NCBI RefSeq assembly: GCF_002015045.1
Contig: NZ_MUXX01000006.1
Location: forward strand, 71,263 to 135,262
Reading direction: 5' to 3'
Source: Haemophilus paraphrohaemolyticus
GTDB taxonomy: Bacteria; Pseudomonadota; Gammaproteobacteria; Enterobacterales; Pasteurellaceae
DNA length: 64,000 nt
The stretch's first letter is position 1, and every line of letters begins with the position of its first letter. This document shows positions 56,901 to 64,000 of the stretch, piece after piece. Position numbers and translations under genes: made by a program. The notes under the pieces are model-generated. The model saw only the letters and a program-made list of their open reading frames with translations. It was not told the origin of the DNA and ran no database searches.

Positions 56901-57184
56901 CAATCACAGCAAAAGTGCGAACGCAGTTATTAAACAATCAATAAAACTAGGTGTACACCATTGGTGCATACCCCTAATCACTATCCAGATTCCAGATGAT
57001 AGAACGGTAAGGTTACGGTAACCCTTTGAACGGTCCTTTTACGGTCCGTATTACCCAAAAAGGGAAATCTAGTTTACCTGAAAAGGGTAATTATCGGGAA
57101 AAATCCAATAAATCTACAATCCTTGCCGATTAGTAAAACTTCAGAAAACTTCAGTTTTCAACCTGTTACTAAGTTTTGAGCCAC

Positions 57185-57242
57185 TTTTAATCTCCCGAAA
57201 AATCGGGAGATTTCAATCAGCACAAAATTGTGCGGATTAAAA
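57185..57242 (+). ncRNA. Predicted three-way-junction RNA unit, copy 1
   Basis: TTTTAATC (57185-57192) pairs with GATTAAAA (57235-57242) and encloses two hairpins: CTCCCGA/TCGGGAG (57192-57198 with 57203-57209) and GCACAA/TTGTGC (57220-57225 with 57228-57233). A second, diverged copy follows 78 bases on. Confidence 0.5.
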
Positions 57243-57262
57243 ACAACTACTATTCTTATCTA

Positions 57263-57318
57263 TTTTAACCCCCCAAAAAATGGGGAGATTGAATCAGCAC
57301 AAAATTGGCGGATTAAAA
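57263..57318 (+). ncRNA. Predicted three-way-junction RNA unit, copy 2
   Basis: TTTTAA/TTAAAA closes the unit; CCCCA (57271-57275) pairs with TGGGG (57281-57285), including a G-C to C-G exchange compared with copy 1. The third hairpin is weakened (GCACAAAATTGGC). The ATCAGCACAAAATTG and GGATTAAAA blocks are shared with copy 1. Confidence 0.45.
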
Positions 57319-57400
57319 GATGATGATAGATGTCGAACGAATCCACCAGATGTAAAAGGTACTCCCAGAGGGGTACGCCTTGCCACGGGGTAAGGTACGC

Positions 57401-57420
57401 GCGGTAAACCGCAGTTTTTT
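57401..57420 (+). terminator. Terminator closing the non-coding region
   Basis: GCGG (57401-57404) pairs with CCGC (57409-57412) around TAAA; AG and six T follow. Two further hairpins lie just upstream (GTAC..GTAC with CCC/GGG at 57359-57376; CCTTGCC/GGTAAGG at 57378-57395). Confidence 0.65.
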
Positions 57421-57739
57421 GACCTCTAGGGCATCATCATCATTCAAGCCAAAATAACTGTTTTTAGTGGGGTATCAGCCATTTCCTGATACCCTCTCAC
57501 ACACAAGGTGGGGGGAGTTTTTAAAAGAAAGTAGCAAGCCTAAAGAACCGCCCGCCCAATCAATTTTTTACGCACGACAATTTTTCAGAAAATATAGGAA
57601 CAATATGAACCAACCGCAAAGTTAAAATTTTCAACCTTACAAAAAATCCGCCAAATCCGACCGCTTGAAACTGTTTAAAAAATCAGTAAAATAAACCTAA
57701 TCGAACCTTAGAGAACCAAAAAAACAAAAGAGGGGAACA

Positions 57740-58321
57740 ATGTTCAACGAATTAAAAACTGCTCAAGCGTCCGCTTATTTATTGCATAAAGCGGGGGGAA
57801 CAATGGAGCATTTAAAATTGATGAAATTGCTTTATCTTGCTGATCGCTTGAGTTGGAAAGAATACGATAAATCAATTACTGGCGATGAGTATTACTCTTT
57901 GCCTTATGGCCCAGTACTTTCTAAAACCTTGAACCTTATTCACGGGGAAACGCTACCACAATTAAGCGGGAATGCGACCGTATGGGATAATTGGATCAAA
58001 GACGATGCAAATTATTGTGTAAGCCTAGCAAAAGAAATTGACGAAAATGACGAATATTTTTGGGGCTGTTTATCTCTTAATGATGAGCAAATTTTAAATA
58101 GAGTTTTTGCTGATTTTGGGCATTTTAAAACGTTCGAGTTAGTGGAATATACGCACAACAAAAGACACGTACCAGAATGGCAAGACCCGAAAGGCAGTAG
58201 CAAGAAAATTAAGTTACCCGATTTATTAGCACACTTAGGCAAAAGCAAGGCACACATAGCGGAGATATTGCAAGAGCACAAAGAGCAAGAGGAAATAGAC
58301 CGCTTATTTGCGGGGCTTTAG
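57740..58321 (+). CDS. Panacea-domain antitoxin, first gene of a two-gene cassette
   Basis: This 193-residue Panacea (DUF4065) protein shows LKLMKLLYLADRLSWKEYDKSITGDEYYSLPYGPV at about residues 25-60, the clearest family signature, and later FKTFELVEYTH. Panacea domains are known as antitoxin modules able to neutralise many unrelated toxins. The next gene starts 1 base after its stop, typical of toxin-antitoxin pairs. GAGGGG stands before the ATG. The non-coding structured region lies directly upstream. Confidence 0.85.
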   Translation: MFNELKTAQASAYLLHKAGGTMEHLKLMKLLYLADRLSWKEYDKSITGDEYYSLPYGPVLSKTLNLIHGETLPQLSGNATVWDNWIKDDANYCVSLAKEIDENDEYFWGCLSLNDEQILNRVFADFGHFKTFELVEYTHNKRHVPEWQDPKGSSKKIKLPDLLAHLGKSKAHIAEILQEHKEQEEIDRLFAGL

Positions 58322-58322
58322 T

Positions 58323-58754
58323 ATGCGAAAAATCACGCTATTGCTACCTACTTTCACAGGGGATAATGACGACCTCAAGCATTTATTTTTTCTACTTACT
58401 GATCCGTGTTTTGATGGGGAACTAAATCAAGAAAATGCAATTTTGCTTGTTAACTGCTCAAGCGTAAAACCAGATAAACCGCACGATAACGCTTGTTATA
58501 TTGAGCAAGGCGAGCACGAATTTATAAAACACAGAAGTTATATCGTTTACAAGCAAGCGAGAATAGAAACGCTAGAAAAAATCGAGCGAGGAATAAGCAT
58601 AGGGCGATTTATCAAAAAAGAAATTATCAATGACGAGCTTTATAAGCGAATTTTAAAAGGGGCTTTTACTAGCTCACACATTGAAAGGCGGTATATCCGC
58701 TTTATTAAATCAGCAATTGCTCAAAACGCTTGTCTTGATGTAACCAATTTATAA
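58323..58754 (+). CDS. Probable toxin partner of the Panacea protein (PemK/SH3-like)
   Basis: This 143-residue protein has no close match that I can name with certainty. The middle part, ILLVNCSSVKPDKPHDNACYIEQGEHEFIKH and SYIVYKQARIETLEK, has the strand pattern and E/H-rich GEHEFI block of small SH3-barrel proteins related to PemK/MazF-like nucleases, followed by helices (ISIGRFIKKEI). Its start is 1 base after the Panacea stop. The function as toxin is inferred from context and size. Confidence 0.6.
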   Translation: MRKITLLLPTFTGDNDDLKHLFFLLTDPCFDGELNQENAILLVNCSSVKPDKPHDNACYIEQGEHEFIKHRSYIVYKQARIETLEKIERGISIGRFIKKEIINDELYKRILKGAFTSSHIERRYIRFIKSAIAQNACLDVTNL

Positions 58755-58867
58755 CCGAATAAGTGTAGATAGATGACGGAGTAGCTACCGCATTGAAAGG
58801 GATAACCCCTATTTATCCTTTCTACACGCCTTTCACACAGATAGGGGCGAACGTATAGGGGCGTTTT

Positions 58868-59536
58868 ATGGATAATCAGCAATTTATCCTTTCATTTCAG
58901 AATAATATCAATCCTTTAATTAGTTTAAAGAATCTACTGCTTGAATTATCAAATCACACAAATAAACATATAAGCAAAACGGCTCAAGATGTTATTTCTT
59001 TAATTATTGGCTACACAAAGAATAGAGATTATATAAATTCTATTGCTTACTGTTCTATTTATGATTTGCGTAATCAATCCATTTCGACAAATTCAATGAT
59101 TTCAGATTTTAAAGATGCTTTAAATTATGTTAAAGAGCCGTTGGAGAAAGCAATAATAAAAAATAGCGTAGATATTGATGAATTAGAGTATCTAGCGATA
59201 AATAGACGGGAATTTATGGAACGGTTGCGGGCGGTTGATATTGCTTTATTAAATAGAGTAAACACAGCACCACCAATAAGCCAAAATCGAGATGACTACA
59301 TAAGTCTTTATGACTTGATAGAATGGGCGAAAACCACAGGCAGGCATAGCAATTACAGCGACACCGCAAGCGACCTATTGCGAATAATAGACGGACAAAC
59401 CTTGCAATTATATAGAGCCTATGGCGGTTTAAAGCCTAGCATTGATAAAGATAATTTAAGATTAAATCTAGCGTTAAAATTTGTGTTAGATAATGACGGG
59501 TACGATGTTAATTTTGATACTGAAATTCCATTTTAG
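58868..59536 (+). CDS. Element protein, unknown function
   Basis: This 222-residue, AT-rich, mostly helical protein shows no motif I recognise. The C-terminal part (DDYISLYDLIEWAKTTGRHSNYSDTASDLLRI) could be a small DNA-binding or replication-associated module. AGGGGCG lies before the ATG. It is followed 9 bases later by the next gene, so the two are probably co-expressed. Confidence 0.6.
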   Translation: MDNQQFILSFQNNINPLISLKNLLLELSNHTNKHISKTAQDVISLIIGYTKNRDYINSIAYCSIYDLRNQSISTNSMISDFKDALNYVKEPLEKAIIKNSVDIDELEYLAINRREFMERLRAVDIALLNRVNTAPPISQNRDDYISLYDLIEWAKTTGRHSNYSDTASDLLRIIDGQTLQLYRAYGGLKPSIDKDNLRLNLALKFVLDNDGYDVNFDTEIPF

Positions 59537-59545
59537 GCGGAAAAA

Positions 59546-60262
59546 ATGCAACGGAAAGATTTTAATGACTTACTTTTAAACCGTGAAGAAGTAGAAAAAA
59601 TAATAGGAATGACAATCACGAAATCGAATGCTGAGGACAATTATTTAGAAGATTACCGAATGTACCCAGAATTATGTTTGCATGATGTTGTTTGCTTGTG
59701 TTTAGGTTTGCATCCTAAAGATTGGAACGCACACCAACACCCGCGATATACTGTAATTCATGGAGCATTACAACAGGGAGCAGAAACAGGACGCTTACCA
59801 AGCAGGAGAGAATCAGACTATTATGAGGGAGATTTGTATTATATCACGCACGACACCGCTAGAGAGTGGGCAAAGGCTAACGGTTTAAAATGGGATGTTC
59901 CACCATATAAACCCGTTACTTTTGAAAATGAACCACTTGATAAAAATCACCTAGAAACCCGCAACTCACAACTAGAGCAAGAAATCGCACGCCTACAAGC
60001 CGAAAACGAGCAACTAAGAGCAATGCAAGAGGTTGATAATGGCGGAAAGGTTGCAACGCTTTCAGAATACGAGGGCGAATTACCGCCAAAAACGGACGCT
60101 GACAAATTGGCGGATTTTATTGAGCTAGTTTTTAATCCTGATTTGCTAGATAACGGGAAAATTCCTACTTACAGCCGTTTACACACCAAGCTAACGGCAA
60201 AGTATCGAGATCGAAAAATTACCGCCAAAAACACCATTAAAAAATATCTTAATCAATTCTAA
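59546..60262 (+). CDS. Coiled-coil element protein, unknown function
   Basis: This 238-residue protein has an N-terminal part with DVVCLCLGLHPKDW, a clear coiled coil at about residues 132-163 (LETRNSQLEQEIARLQAENE) and a C-terminal basic domain (KLTAKYRDRKITAKNTIKKYL). This N-terminus/coiled-coil/basic-tail pattern is common in proteins of Pasteurellaceae prophages and islands. Its role is unknown. Confidence 0.65.
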   Translation: MQRKDFNDLLLNREEVEKIIGMTITKSNAEDNYLEDYRMYPELCLHDVVCLCLGLHPKDWNAHQHPRYTVIHGALQQGAETGRLPSRRESDYYEGDLYYITHDTAREWAKANGLKWDVPPYKPVTFENEPLDKNHLETRNSQLEQEIARLQAENEQLRAMQEVDNGGKVATLSEYEGELPPKTDADKLADFIELVFNPDLLDNGKIPTYSRLHTKLTAKYRDRKITAKNTIKKYLNQF

Positions 60263-60267
60263 TCAAT

Positions 60268-60294
60268 AAAAGCTAGTTCATTCTAGCTTTTTTT
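60268..60294 (+). terminator. Terminator after the coiled-coil gene
   Basis: AAAGCTAG (60268-60275) pairs with CTAGCTTT (60283-60290), followed by T. Confidence 0.85.
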
Positions 60295-60305
60295 ATTACC
60301 TAAAT

Positions 60306-60362
60306 TTGTTCAATATCTATCTAAAAAGTTCATTTGTTCAACGACCTTGTTCAATTGTTCAA
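60306..60362 (+). repeat. Four TTGTTCAA direct repeats before alpA
   Basis: Copies lie at 60306-60313, 60334-60341, 60347-60354 and 60355-60362; the last two are tandem. They are about 105 bases before the AlpA-type gene and probably are regulator binding sites. Confidence 0.65.
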
Positions 60363-60467
60363 AACCCACAAAACCGCCTTAATTCCTCACACAATACCCA
60401 CCGAAACCGAAAGCAACCAAAAACGGCTTTCTACTTCCTTTTTAACCATAACTTTTGAGGTATGTAA

Positions 60468-60719
60468 ATGACAACAGCAACCACTACCACTACACCGCCA
60501 ACAGCTCAAGTAATGGCGGATCGCATTGTTAGACGTAATGAGGTTTTAAAAATGCTAGGTATCGGGCGAACCACTTTAACGGACTGGCAGAATCCGAAAT
60601 CTGCCCGCTATCGTCCCGATTTCCCGAAAAAAATCCCTCTGGGCACGAATGCGGTTGGATATCTGGAGAGCGAGATCAACGCTTTTATTCAACGCCTAGC
60701 AAGCAATCGCAAAGCATAG
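60468..60719 (+). CDS. alpA: AlpA-family transcriptional regulator
   Basis: This 83-residue protein has the AlpA/excisionase-type helix-turn-helix: RIVRRNEVLKMLGIGRTTLTDW at about residues 19-40, then FPKKIPLGTNAVGYLESEINAF. In P4-like satellites and Gram-negative phage-inducible islands AlpA switches on excision and early genes. GAGG lies before the ATG. A Thr-rich N-terminus is unusual. Confidence 0.88.
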   Translation: MTTATTTTTPPTAQVMADRIVRRNEVLKMLGIGRTTLTDWQNPKSARYRPDFPKKIPLGTNAVGYLESEINAFIQRLASNRKA

Positions 60720-60732
60720 AGAGGTTGCACAG

Positions 60733-61077
60733 ATGAGAAAGCTACATTATCCAACTAATCAAGCAAAAGCGGCTACTGCCTTGCTAGAACACCCAAAAGG
60801 CATAAGCGGTCGTGAATTAAACGTACAGTATTTTATGAACAGCGGACGCAATGAAATGGCGAAGTTTATTCGTGTTGATGGCGTATTACTAAATAAAGTG
60901 AATGGCGGTTCAAACAATGTCGGCACAGGCGGAAGAGATTTTTTAATCTACTCAATCCCGAATAAAAAACAGGCGTTGAAAGTTATCCGAATTCTTAACG
61001 AAGAACGAGGGAAATGCGGACTACCACCGCTTGCCGATGAAGAAATGAATCAGTATCTATTACATTTTAAGGAGTAG
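60733..61077 (+). CDS. Element protein, possibly winged-helix
   Basis: This 114-residue protein opens with a helix-turn-helix-like stretch (NQAKAATALLEHPKGISGRE) and continues IRVDGVLLNKVNGGSNN. AGAGG is well placed. It lies 13 bases after alpA and 5 before the Rha gene, so the three genes probably form one unit. Confidence 0.6.
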   Translation: MRKLHYPTNQAKAATALLEHPKGISGRELNVQYFMNSGRNEMAKFIRVDGVLLNKVNGGSNNVGTGGRDFLIYSIPNKKQALKVIRILNEERGKCGLPPLADEEMNQYLLHFKE

Positions 61078-61082
61078 CACGA

Positions 61083-61733
61083 ATGACAAAACAAGAACCC
61101 GAATACGTATTTTCAAAACTCTTTCATAGCGAAACAATCGCAATGACCGACACTTTGAAAGTGGCTGAAGTTTTTGGAAAACGACACGATAACATTATTC
61201 AGACTGTAAAAAATCTTGATTGTTCTGATGAATTCCGACTCCTGAATTTTCAGGCGTCCTATTACCTCAATGAGCAGAATAAAAGACAACCAAAATTCAA
61301 TATGACACAAGACGGCTTTACATTTTTGGTTATGGGCTTTAGAGGCAAGAAAGCGGCCGCATTCAAAGAGGCATACATTAAACAATTCAATGAAATGCGT
61401 GATTGGATAAGCAAGCGGGAACACCTAAGCACGAACCAACACATTTTAAACGATGCGATACAGATGCGATTTGATGGCGAGCACTTTGCTTACAGCCGAG
61501 AGAACAATCTGGTTTATATCGTTGCACTAGGCACAACCCGCAAGAAATGGCTTGCTGATAACCTTTACCCGAATGATGTAGAGATTCGTGAATGCTTGAA
61601 TGCTAAACAGTTGCAACTTGTTGAATTACTGACGATAGAAAATGCAGTATTCATCAAATTGGGAATGAATTACACCGACCGAAAAACCCGATTACTAGAA
61701 ACGGCATTACATTTTGAACGCAAAGGAAACTAA
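61083..61733 (+). CDS. Rha-family phage regulatory protein
   Basis: This 216-residue protein has the Rha domain: KVAEVFGKRHDNIIQTVKNL near residues 26-45 and FNMTQDGFTFLVMGFRGKKAAAFKEAYIKQFNEM near 74-108. A C-terminal part of unknown role follows. Rha proteins occur in lambdoid phages and islands, where they interfere with growth in some hosts. AAGGAG precedes the ATG. Confidence 0.88.
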   Translation: MTKQEPEYVFSKLFHSETIAMTDTLKVAEVFGKRHDNIIQTVKNLDCSDEFRLLNFQASYYLNEQNKRQPKFNMTQDGFTFLVMGFRGKKAAAFKEAYIKQFNEMRDWISKREHLSTNQHILNDAIQMRFDGEHFAYSRENNLVYIVALGTTRKKWLADNLYPNDVEIRECLNAKQLQLVELLTIENAVFIKLGMNYTDRKTRLLETALHFERKGN

Positions 61734-61842
61734 ACGATGATCCCCCAAAACAGGGGAACGCAAATGAAATGACAATCCAGATTGTATAAAACGACAATCC
61801 AGATTGTATAAAACGACAATCACAAAGGAAACTAAACAATGA
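61721..61842 (+). repeat. 22-bp tandem repeat and duplicated leader after the Rha gene
   Basis: GACAATCCAGATTGTATAAAAC is repeated at 61771-61792 and 61793-61814, with a partial third copy to 61821. Each unit holds the dyad ACAATC-CA-GATTGT. The block CAAAGGAAACTAAACRATGA occurs at both ends (61721-61740 and 61823-61842), as if a leader with its ribosome binding site was duplicated. Confidence 0.75.
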
Positions 61843-62348
61843 CCCGAAACAACCCAATCACACAACTAAAAGCGTTAAAGGCACAAATGCAAGCACAGAA
61901 ACGCACAGAAAGCACGTTAAAACCGAAAGGCAAGGCAAACGCTAAGGCAAGCGAGAAAAACGCTCACAAAGCGAATGAGCAACGATTTTTAGCAGTGGCA
62001 CAAATTAGTCGAATGTTCGACCAAACCAACGCAAGCATTGAACACTGTAAGCTGAATTTCCCTGACTGCTACCATCACAAGCACCATTTAGCGAAAGAAT
62101 GCGAGAAAGTAGCTCAAATGCTAGATGATGGTGGTTTGCTACTTGCTCAATTGGTTCAGTTGGCGGGCTATCAAACCTTAACGGCTGAACAAAAAACCGT
62201 TCTAGCAAACTTCAAAGCGGTTAAAAACTACCTCACAGGCAATTTCAGAGCTACCGCCAAGCACGTGAAAGCGGTAGAAGATGGCACGGCTACTAAGTGT
62301 TATAGAGAGCGATTTATTAAAGATGAGGTAAAGCAAAATGACAAATAA
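61839..62348 (+). CDS. Element protein, unknown function
   Basis: This 169-residue protein has a Lys/Ala/Gln-rich basic N-terminus (KAQMQAQKRTESTLKPKG) and a helical remainder containing LNFPDCYHHKHHLAKECEKV, a His/Cys cluster that might bind metal. AGGAAAC precedes the ATG. It overlaps the next gene by 11 bases. Confidence 0.6.
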   Translation: MTRNNPITQLKALKAQMQAQKRTESTLKPKGKANAKASEKNAHKANEQRFLAVAQISRMFDQTNASIEHCKLNFPDCYHHKHHLAKECEKVAQMLDDGGLLLAQLVQLAGYQTLTAEQKTVLANFKAVKNYLTGNFRATAKHVKAVEDGTATKCYRERFIKDEVKQNDK

Positions 62349-62790
62349 AATCAAATATGACCTATCTCCACAAGGCATAGGCGAACTGATGAAAGCACCG
62401 ATTAGAGCTACATTAAGCTTTCTAGATTTCCCGTATATCAGACTGCAGAAAGAAGTGGCTGACAATGGCAAAGACTTTTATTTAGGCGTTCTAGTATTAG
62501 AGCTAGGGAATGAAATCATTATCGAGATGGCGGGGGCGAATTACTTCAAAGAGGCTTTGGCTATCATCGCTTACCACCAACAGATGACTTCAACCCCGCT
62601 TTTAATTGATGACGAGGTAGAGCAATCTGTTAGATATTTCTATGAACATTCACAATATGGCGATGGTGTGAACCCTCTTGTAGAACATTGCACAGGTACA
62701 GAAATCACGCTTGAAATGATGACAAAGGCGAACCGCCAAAAGGTAGATTTGTTATTCACTGAAAAACGAATAAAAGAGGGCAAAGAATGA
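62338..62790 (+). CDS. Element protein, unknown function
   Basis: This 150-residue acidic soluble protein (GIGELMKAPIRATLSFLDFP, VLVLELGNEIIIEMAGANYF) starts inside the end of the preceding gene, which suggests coupled translation. No family was recognised. Confidence 0.6.
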   Translation: MTNKIKYDLSPQGIGELMKAPIRATLSFLDFPYIRLQKEVADNGKDFYLGVLVLELGNEIIIEMAGANYFKEALAIIAYHQQMTSTPLLIDDEVEQSVRYFYEHSQYGDGVNPLVEHCTGTEITLEMMTKANRQKVDLLFTEKRIKEGKE

Positions 62791-62901
62791 GCGGGCAAAT
62801 GCGAGTAAGTTATTAAATAATAACACTAAGATCGCACTAAGGGCTGATGAACAAGATCAAGATTAGATCAAGGTAACGCATTAAAGAGTGTGAGGAATGA
62901 A

Positions 62902-63183
62902 ATGCAATGTATTAGAGCTAAAACAAATCACTTAATCAGACGGCAAGCAATCAAACACTACTTACACGACAAGCGGGCTGATGTATTTACGTTTATGAGC
63001 TTATGGAATGATGAAGAGCCTTATCCACTGAATGAGTTGATCATCGCTCAATTGTTTTTCGTGGACGAACTCAAGGCAGATGCGAAAAACCTGAAAGAGC
63101 CTGAATACATTCAGAGCTTAATCAGAAGTGAGGAATTGACTTTGCAAAGACTACAGGCGTTACAGAAACAACGGGGAGGATGA
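62902..63183 (+). CDS. Small element protein, unknown function
   Basis: This 93-residue helical protein (MQCIRAKTNHLIRRQAIKHY, then DVFTFMSLWNDEEPYPLN). A GTG four codons upstream (62890) is an alternative start; ATG 62902 has GAGG at better distance. No family was recognised. Confidence 0.55.
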   Translation: MQCIRAKTNHLIRRQAIKHYLHDKRADVFTFMSLWNDEEPYPLNELIIAQLFFVDELKADAKNLKEPEYIQSLIRSEELTLQRLQALQKQRGG

Positions 63184-63210
63184 TGAGTATTTATTGGAGT
63201 TTCGGGATCA

Positions 63211-63227
63211 GTACGCGCGTGCGCGCG
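63211..63227. other. Alternating purine-pyrimidine tract
   Basis: Seventeen bases alternate strictly (GTACGCGCGTGCGCGCG), in an otherwise AT-rich stretch, and would favour Z-DNA. Confidence 0.6.
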
Positions 63228-63267
63228 AGGGGATTCAGATTGGGAAACAACGAGCAAAAAAATCGTT

Positions 63268-63311
63268 ATCGTATGAAATGTACGAATTTAATCGTATGAA
63301 ATGTACGAATT
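63268..63311. repeat. Two direct copies of a TCGTA-N7-TACGA dyad
   Basis: ATCGTATGAAATGTACGAATT occurs at 63268-63288 and 63291-63311. Each copy is itself an inverted repeat (TCGTA/TACGA). They lie about 100 bases before the winged-helix gene and may be its autoregulatory or origin sites. Confidence 0.65.
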
Positions 63312-63407
63312 GCCCAATTTAGGCAATAAAAAGACTGTTCCAGACAACTATATGCAACGATTTAAACAAACGCCCACGTGGTGGGCACTAAACTCACTAG
63401 GTACATT

Positions 63408-63833
63408 ATGGCAAGTTATGCGAAAAGCAAAGGCAGAGCGGAAGATGTAGGCAAGTTAAAGCAAGCTTTAAGCCGTAGCACGTTTACACCGTTACGACAC
63501 GATTTAATCAACAGTGAGCAATTCAAAAATCTGAGCTTGGCCGCCAAATCGGTATTCTTCCACTTACTAGGCAAATACAACCGTTTGAATAATGGCGATC
63601 TCTCTGCGCCACTCAATCGGGCAAAGGAAGAGTTTAACCTTTCAAAAAGAGGCTTACAGAAAGCAATTGAAGAGTTGAACGAGCATCATTTTCTGGAAGT
63701 GACACGAGTTGGCGGAAAGAATCAATGTTCACTGTATGCTTTAACGTGCTTTCCACTCAACGAAGTAAACAAGGAAGGTATTTTCCTCAAAGCAACGAGA
63801 GAACCTAGCGATAAATGGAAAGATACTGGCTAA
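63408..63833 (+). CDS. Winged-helix protein, possible replication initiator
   Basis: This 141-residue protein contains FTPLRHDLINSEQFKNLSLA and AAKSVFFHLLGKYNRLNNGDLS (about residues 24-65), followed by FNLSKRGLQKAIEELNEHHFLEVTRVGG, a winged-helix layout like those of plasmid and phage replication proteins. The ATG at 63408 (MASYAK) is used; earlier in-frame starts fall in the repeat leader. Function is inferred. An AT-rich stretch with ATATATATAT follows to the window end. Confidence 0.6.
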   Translation: MASYAKSKGRAEDVGKLKQALSRSTFTPLRHDLINSEQFKNLSLAAKSVFFHLLGKYNRLNNGDLSAPLNRAKEEFNLSKRGLQKAIEELNEHHFLEVTRVGGKNQCSLYALTCFPLNEVNKEGIFLKATREPSDKWKDTG

Positions 63834-64000
63834 CACCTACTGGCAATGGTAACAAATTTTGGTACTGGTGGATTTTGCCCAAAATTAAACCGCCCACATA
63901 AAACATCTCTATTTTTGGCATAAATACACAGATAAAAAACAAGATAAAAAATAATATGCCTATGGCATATATATATATAGGTGGCTACCTAGTAGCCCAA

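Larger units (their letters stand above)
56840..57739. other. 900-bp non-coding, repeat- and hairpin-rich region
   Basis: I see no credible gene on either strand. In order it holds the ACCCCAAGTTC tandem repeat, the palindrome GGTGTACACC (56950-56959), four ACGGT repeats (57004-57045) with a GGTTAC-G-GTAACC dyad, an ATTACCC/GGGTAAT pair, two tandem three-way-junction-like units (57185-57318), a run of GC hairpins ending in a terminator (57401-57420), and a 9-bp hairpin (57470-57494). Confidence 0.7.

Noticed and set aside
57185-57318. Type III toxin-antitoxin RNA repeats (ToxI-like)
   Set aside because: Only two units, 78 bases apart, and the next gene is a Panacea protein rather than a ToxN-type nuclease; kept only as one possible reading of the structured region.

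Overview
This window is a Pasteurellaceae chromosome segment. Evidence: the gene content and order (hfq-hflX, rpsU-dnaG, rpsF-priB-rpsR-rplI, ptsHI-crr, recR-ybaB), the low GC, and many copies of the Apl-type DNA uptake signal core ACAAGCGGT (for example 3411-3420 and 8795-8804), often paired head to head as terminators. The Apl-type signal points to the Actinobacillus/Mannheimia/Bibersteinia side of the family rather than Haemophilus influenzae. I cannot name the species.

1-53.9 kb is core chromosome. It holds a partial yccS; hfq and hflX; a lone FecCD permease; nudE-cysQ; the pentose-phosphate genes zwf, pgl and gnd with a small acetyltransferase and an MFS transporter between them; dnaG-rpsU; an O-antigen ligase-like gene; a sucrose cluster on the minus strand (scrK, scrB, scrR) followed by a thioredoxin-fold gene with an in-frame TGA at its active-site cysteine; a copper nitrite reductase with a good FNR-type promoter; grxD, recR, ybaB, purD; the S6 operon; valS; polyamine genes (potD-like, gss); mqo; comM; eda; an orphan pqiA; the sucrose PTS permease scrA; thiPQ; ptsHI-crr; rpoH; and ssrA (tmRNA). 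The complete sucrose route is present but scattered. ScrA with EI, HPr and EIIA-Glc imports and phosphorylates sucrose, ScrB splits sucrose-6-P, ScrK phosphorylates fructose, and ScrR probably controls both loci, because a shared 18-bp operator-like palindrome lies before scrK and before scrA.

From the 3' end of ssrA (53.9 kb) to the window end lies an integrated mobile element. It starts with a P4-type tyrosine integrase and carries two Panacea-domain genes (one followed 1 nt later by a likely toxin gene), an AlpA-type regulator, a Rha-type regulator, several unknown small proteins and a winged-helix protein that may start replication. No capsid, terminase or conjugation gene is visible before the window ends, so it looks like a phage satellite or PICI-like island, or the early end of a prophage. 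Its intergenic spaces are full of short repeats, and a 900-bp gap (56840-57739) holds two tandem copies of a predicted three-way-junction RNA fold, further hairpins and a terminator.

The strongest leads are the probable selenoprotein at 17032-17523, the Panacea two-gene cassette at 57740-58754, the structured non-coding region in front of it, and two genes (hflX and a small membrane protein) with no ATG/GTG/TTG start where their proteins should begin, both with an ATT at the right distance from a ribosome binding site.
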